Source: an uncultured Alcaligenaceae bacterium (GTDB lineage Bacteria; Pseudomonadota; Gammaproteobacteria; Burkholderiales; Burkholderiaceae_B). Taken from it: a stretch of 9,693 bases of DNA. The stretch lies in contig CALCPT010000346.1 of the NCBI GenBank assembly GCA_937897265.1, positions 1 through 9,693 of the forward strand, in the 5' to 3' direction. The notes under the pieces are model-generated. The model did not search any database. It was given only the letters and a program-made list of their open reading frames with translations, and was not told the origin of the DNA. A program made the position numbers and the translations under genes. Shown piece by piece: positions 7,187 to 9,693 of this stretch. The stretch's first letter is position 1. Every line of letters starts with the position of its first letter.

Positions 7187-7930
7187 TTGAAAAAATTATT
7201 GAACTTCCGCTGGGTGGTTGCACTGTGTTTGTTGAGTAGTCTGTCGGCGACGTGGGCGCAACAAGCCCCTGCCGCTGAGGCGAACCTTGAGGCCAAAACG
7301 CTGGCTGTGCAAAAGCTGTTTGCCGAGCGTTTTGGTAATCCACCCATTAACGGCGTGCGCCTGACCCCCTATGGTTTGTATGAGGTGCAGCTTGGGATGG
7401 ATTTGGTTTACACCGATGAAAAAGTGAATTTTGTTTTAGACGGCACTTTGATCGATGCCAAGACGCGTCGCGACATTACTCGCGAACGTCAAGACTCGTT
7501 AGCACAAATGCCTTTTGACCAATTGCCCTTTGAGTTGTCTTTTAAGCAGGTGCGTGGTGATGGCTCGCGCAAACTGGCAATCTTCGAGGATCCAAATTGC
7601 GGATACTGTAAGCAGTTGCGAAAAGCAATCGACGGCATCAACAACGTCACGATCTTTACTTTCCCATATCCGATCTTGTCACCTGACTCAACGCAAAAAG
7701 TGCGTAATGTGTGGTGTGCTTCAGACCGGGCTGCGGTATGGGATGCTTGGATGTTGCAAAATAAAGTTCCCGCGACGCTCGATTGCGAAGTACCGATTGA
7801 TCAGATGGTGGCACTTGGTCAAAAGCTGATGGTGCGAGGCACCCCAGCGTTGTTTTTTGCCGATGGCTCGCGAGTTGGTGGTGCGATCCCGAAAGAAGAT
7901 ATTGAAAAACGCCTTCAACAGGCAAAGTAG
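7187..7930 (+). CDS. dsbC: Periplasmic thiol:disulfide interchange protein DsbC
   Basis: DsbC isomerises wrong disulfides in periplasmic proteins as a V-shaped homodimer kept reduced by DsbD. From TTG 7187 the precursor has 247 residues. It begins with a Sec signal peptide: basic start M-K-K, hydrophobic core to about residue 20, and probable cleavage after SATWA at residue 24. The dimerisation domain spans about 30-105. The thioredoxin-fold domain has the redox motif C138-G-Y-C141 in EDPNCGYCKQL, a second cysteine pair Cys177/Cys200 matching the structural disulfide of E. coli DsbC, and cis-Pro220 in VRGTPALFF. CGYC is the DsbC/DsbG-type active site; length and the second cysteine pair favour DsbC. 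It is 47 nt after the hydroxylase, in the same direction. Confidence 0.93.
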   Translation: MKKLLNFRWVVALCLLSSLSATWAQQAPAAEANLEAKTLAVQKLFAERFGNPPINGVRLTPYGLYEVQLGMDLVYTDEKVNFVLDGTLIDAKTRRDITRERQDSLAQMPFDQLPFELSFKQVRGDGSRKLAIFEDPNCGYCKQLRKAIDGINNVTIFTFPYPILSPDSTQKVRNVWCASDRAAVWDAWMLQNKVPATLDCEVPIDQMVALGQKLMVRGTPALFFADGSRVGGAIPKEDIEKRLQQAK

Positions 7931-7972
7931 CAACAGGTCTGCTACCTCGTTAAATTGTTACAACAAAAAATT

Positions 7973-7977
7973 AGGAG
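7973..7977 (+). promoter_or_regulatory. Ribosome binding site of the hydroxyacid dehydrogenase
   Basis: AGGAG at 7973-7977 is 6 nt before ATG 7984 but only 3 nt before the in-frame TTG at 7981. It therefore supports ATG 7984 as the start and shortens the longest reading frame by one residue. Confidence 0.8.
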
Positions 7978-7983
7978 TATTTG

Positions 7984-8931
7984 ATGCGTATCGCCGTACT
8001 AGATGATTATTTAAACGTTGCCCCCAACATGGCCAAGTGGGATAGCCTGAACGCTGACGTCAAGTTTTTTTCTGAATATATCCAGCCTGCCGAGCTGGCC
8101 AAGACCCTCGAGTCGTTCGATGTGATTGTTGCTATGCGCGAACGCTCTGCGTTTCCGGCTACAGTCATCAAGGCCTTGCCTAACCTTCGGTTGCTCATCA
8201 CAACGGGTATGCGCAACAGTTCGGTCGACATGGTGGCTTGCCGCGCACAGGGTATTGACGTGTGCGGTGCACCCGGAGACCCAAAAAGCACCGGCGCAAC
8301 GGCCGAGCTTGCTTGGTCATTACTGCTTGCACTGTTTAAGCAAATTCCTAAAGAAGCCGCCAATATGCAACAGGGCTTGTGGCAAACCAGTATGCCCCCA
8401 ACGCTCGAAGCTAAGCGCTTGGGCTTGGTGGGTGCTGGGCATTTAGGCCAGTGTGTCGCCCGCGTCGGTTTGGCATTTGGCATGGAGGTTGTAGCCTGGA
8501 GCCCGAATCTGACCGAAGAGCGTGCGGCCAAAGCTGGCGTCAAGCTTGTGTCTAAACAAGAGCTCTTTGCCACGTCGGATGCGATCAGCGTGCATATGGT
8601 GTTAAGCGATCGTTCGCGCGGGATTGTCGATGCCGCCAGCTTGCAAACCATGAAATCAACAGCCTATTTGATCAACACTTCACGTGCTGGCCTGATCGAC
8701 CAACCAGCGCTGCAAAAATTGTTGACCGAAGGCAAAATTGCGGGCGCCGGGCTGGATGTCTACGACGCCGAGCCGTTGGCAGCAACTGACGCCTGGCGTA
8801 AAACGCCTCGCACGTTGCTCACCCCGCACTTGGGTTATGTCACACCAGAAAACTTTGCGGTGTTTTACGCGAATGTCGTCGCAGATATCCAGGCTTGGGC
8901 TGCAGGTAGCCCGATTCGAGTGTTGAATTAA
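7984..8931 (+). CDS. D-2-hydroxyacid dehydrogenase family protein
   Basis: This is an NAD(P)-dependent dehydrogenase of the D-isomer-specific 2-hydroxyacid family, 315 residues, cytoplasmic; it would interconvert a 2-keto acid and a D-2-hydroxy acid. The nucleotide-binding motif is GLVGAGHLG (147-155, GxGxxG). The catalytic set is complete: Arg234 in NTSRAGLID, Glu263 in DAEPL and His282 in TPHLGYVT. An N-terminal segment TTGMRNSSVD (73-82) is the region that usually contacts the substrate carboxylate. No C-terminal ACT domain is present, which argues against classical regulated SerA. The substrate cannot be read from sequence; phosphoglycerate, glyoxylate/hydroxypyruvate and D-lactate enzymes share these motifs. 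Its stop TAA overlaps the next gene's ATG by one base, so the two are translationally coupled. Confidence 0.9.
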   Translation: MRIAVLDDYLNVAPNMAKWDSLNADVKFFSEYIQPAELAKTLESFDVIVAMRERSAFPATVIKALPNLRLLITTGMRNSSVDMVACRAQGIDVCGAPGDPKSTGATAELAWSLLLALFKQIPKEAANMQQGLWQTSMPPTLEAKRLGLVGAGHLGQCVARVGLAFGMEVVAWSPNLTEERAAKAGVKLVSKQELFATSDAISVHMVLSDRSRGIVDAASLQTMKSTAYLINTSRAGLIDQPALQKLLTEGKIAGAGLDVYDAEPLAATDAWRKTPRTLLTPHLGYVTPENFAVFYANVVADIQAWAAGSPIRVLN

Positions 8932-9693
8932 TGCACCCGGTATTGCCAGTGCACGTCGTTGCACGCCTGTTACTCGTTTTGTTATTAGCTGCTGGGGTGT
9001 ATTTTTTTAGCGGCTTTGTGGTGCCAGTGCTGGCAGCTTTGATCATTGGATTTGCCAGTTGGCCGCTGTATTCAAAATGGGTTCAGGTGTGTGGCGGTAG
9101 AACCACCTTGGCGGCAAGCGTAGCGTTGATGTTTATTTTGCTGGTGCTTGTCGTACCGCTGTCGATTGCCTTGTATTACTCGGTCAACGAAGCAAGCCAC
9201 TTGTTGGCTTGGCTGTTGACCGCAAACCGTCAGGGCGTTTCTCCACCTGATTGGATTGTGGCGCTACCCTATGTTGGTGAGCGCTTGGGCAGCTATTGGG
9301 TTGAGTTTTTAGGTCAGCCACATGCGCTCGGCAGTCTTGTCGAGGCGATCAGCGGTCAACATATTGGCAATATCTATCGCGTTGTGTTGTCGGCAACGGG
9401 TAATGTGTTTCACATTATGCTGACGTTATTGTTTATGTTGATCACGTTGTTGTTTGTTTACAAAGATGGCCATCGGATGGTGGGCCAACTTGATATCTTG
9501 GGCGAGCGCGTATTGCCTTTGCGGTGGCAACGATTTTCGCGAGTGATTCCGGCCACGATTAGTGCCACCGTGACGGGCATGGGACTGATCGCCATCGGCG
9601 AAGGGGTCGTCTTAGGCGTGGCTTACTGGGTTGCTGGTGTGCCCTCGCCAGTACTACTAGGCGTCATCACCGCTTTCATGGCAGATCGGAAGA
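8931..9693 (+). CDS. AI-2E family transporter, N-terminal part (3' end missing)
   Basis: The frame opens at ATG 8931, sharing one base with the preceding stop, and runs 254 codons to the window edge without a stop. Hydrophobic segments lie at about 10-28, 29-46, 60-83, 152-177 and 212-248, separated by a long polar loop (about 85-150). The stretch VAGVPSPVLLGVITAF (234-249) is the family signature region. Members are inner-membrane proteins of about 350 residues; some export autoinducer-2 (TqsA) and some are Na+/H+ antiporters or of unknown role, so the family name is a label only. About 100 residues are missing. The last three residues, D-R-K, are probably not native: bases 9683-9693 match a sequencing adapter, and the family normally continues with a hydrophobic/Pro-Gly stretch here. 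Genuine sequence therefore ends at 9682 or 9683. Confidence 0.88.
   Translation, partial: MHPVLPVHVVARLLLVLLLAAGVYFFSGFVVPVLAALIIGFASWPLYSKWVQVCGGRTTLAASVALMFILLVLVVPLSIALYYSVNEASHLLAWLLTANRQGVSPPDWIVALPYVGERLGSYWVEFLGQPHALGSLVEAISGQHIGNIYRVVLSATGNVFHIMLTLLFMLITLLFVYKDGHRMVGQLDILGERVLPLRWQRFSRVIPATISATVTGMGLIAIGEGVVLGVAYWVAGVPSPVLLGVITAFMADRK
9683..9693. other. Probable Illumina adapter remnant
   Basis: The last 11 bases, AGATCGGAAGA, equal the first 11 bases of the standard TruSeq adapter. They lie flush with the window end and coincide with loss of family resemblance in the encoded transporter. An 11-base match at a fixed position has a chance of about 1 in 4 million, so contamination is the better explanation than coincidence. 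Confidence 0.8.

Noticed and set aside
7927..7945. Hairpin GTAGCA/TGCTAC at the dsbC stop as a terminator
   Set aside because: Six-pair stem followed by CTCGTTAAATT, without a T-run; too weak to claim.

Overview
The window looks like the chromosome of a betaproteobacterium, most likely Burkholderiales and close to Alcaligenaceae. This rests on gene order and on the resemblance of ApaG, TrpE and TrpG to Bordetella-type proteins as I remember them; no search was run. The rpe-gph-trpE-trpG block facing away from an apaG-mltA-ubiH-like-dsbC block is the main clue. Most of the window has moderate GC. The first 207 bases are clearly poorer (81 of 207 bases are G or C, counted by hand).

Layout. Bases 1-207 (+) are the 3' end of a gene whose product ends in a PASTA domain. 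It converges with, and overlaps by 4 bases, the stop of trpG. Bases 204-4170 are a minus-strand block read rpe, gph, trpL, trpE, trpG. It holds ribulose-phosphate 3-epimerase, phosphoglycolate phosphatase, a newly read Trp-rich leader peptide with a complete ribosome-dependent attenuator, and both subunits of anthranilate synthase. Bases 4229-9693 are a plus-strand block read apaG, mltA, a UbiH-type FAD hydroxylase, dsbC, a D-2-hydroxyacid dehydrogenase and a truncated AI-2E-family membrane protein. The two blocks diverge from a 58-bp gap between rpe and apaG.

How it works together. The minus block makes anthranilate from chorismate for tryptophan. The leader between gph and trpE carries three Trp codons, and three mutually exclusive pairings can be traced base by base. 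This predicts that trpEG is read only when charged tRNA-Trp is scarce. The plus block is envelope and redox housekeeping: murein turnover (MltA), ubiquinone-type hydroxylation and periplasmic disulfide isomerisation (DsbC).

Points of most interest. (1) The trp attenuator and its leader peptide, which is too short for ordinary gene finding. (2) The trp cluster stops at trpG: no trpD or trpC follows, and TrpG carries an extra C-terminal tail where it meets the AT-richer PASTA gene. (3) The last 11 bases match the start of the common Illumina adapter, exactly where the transporter stops resembling its family, so the window end is probably an uncleaned contig end.
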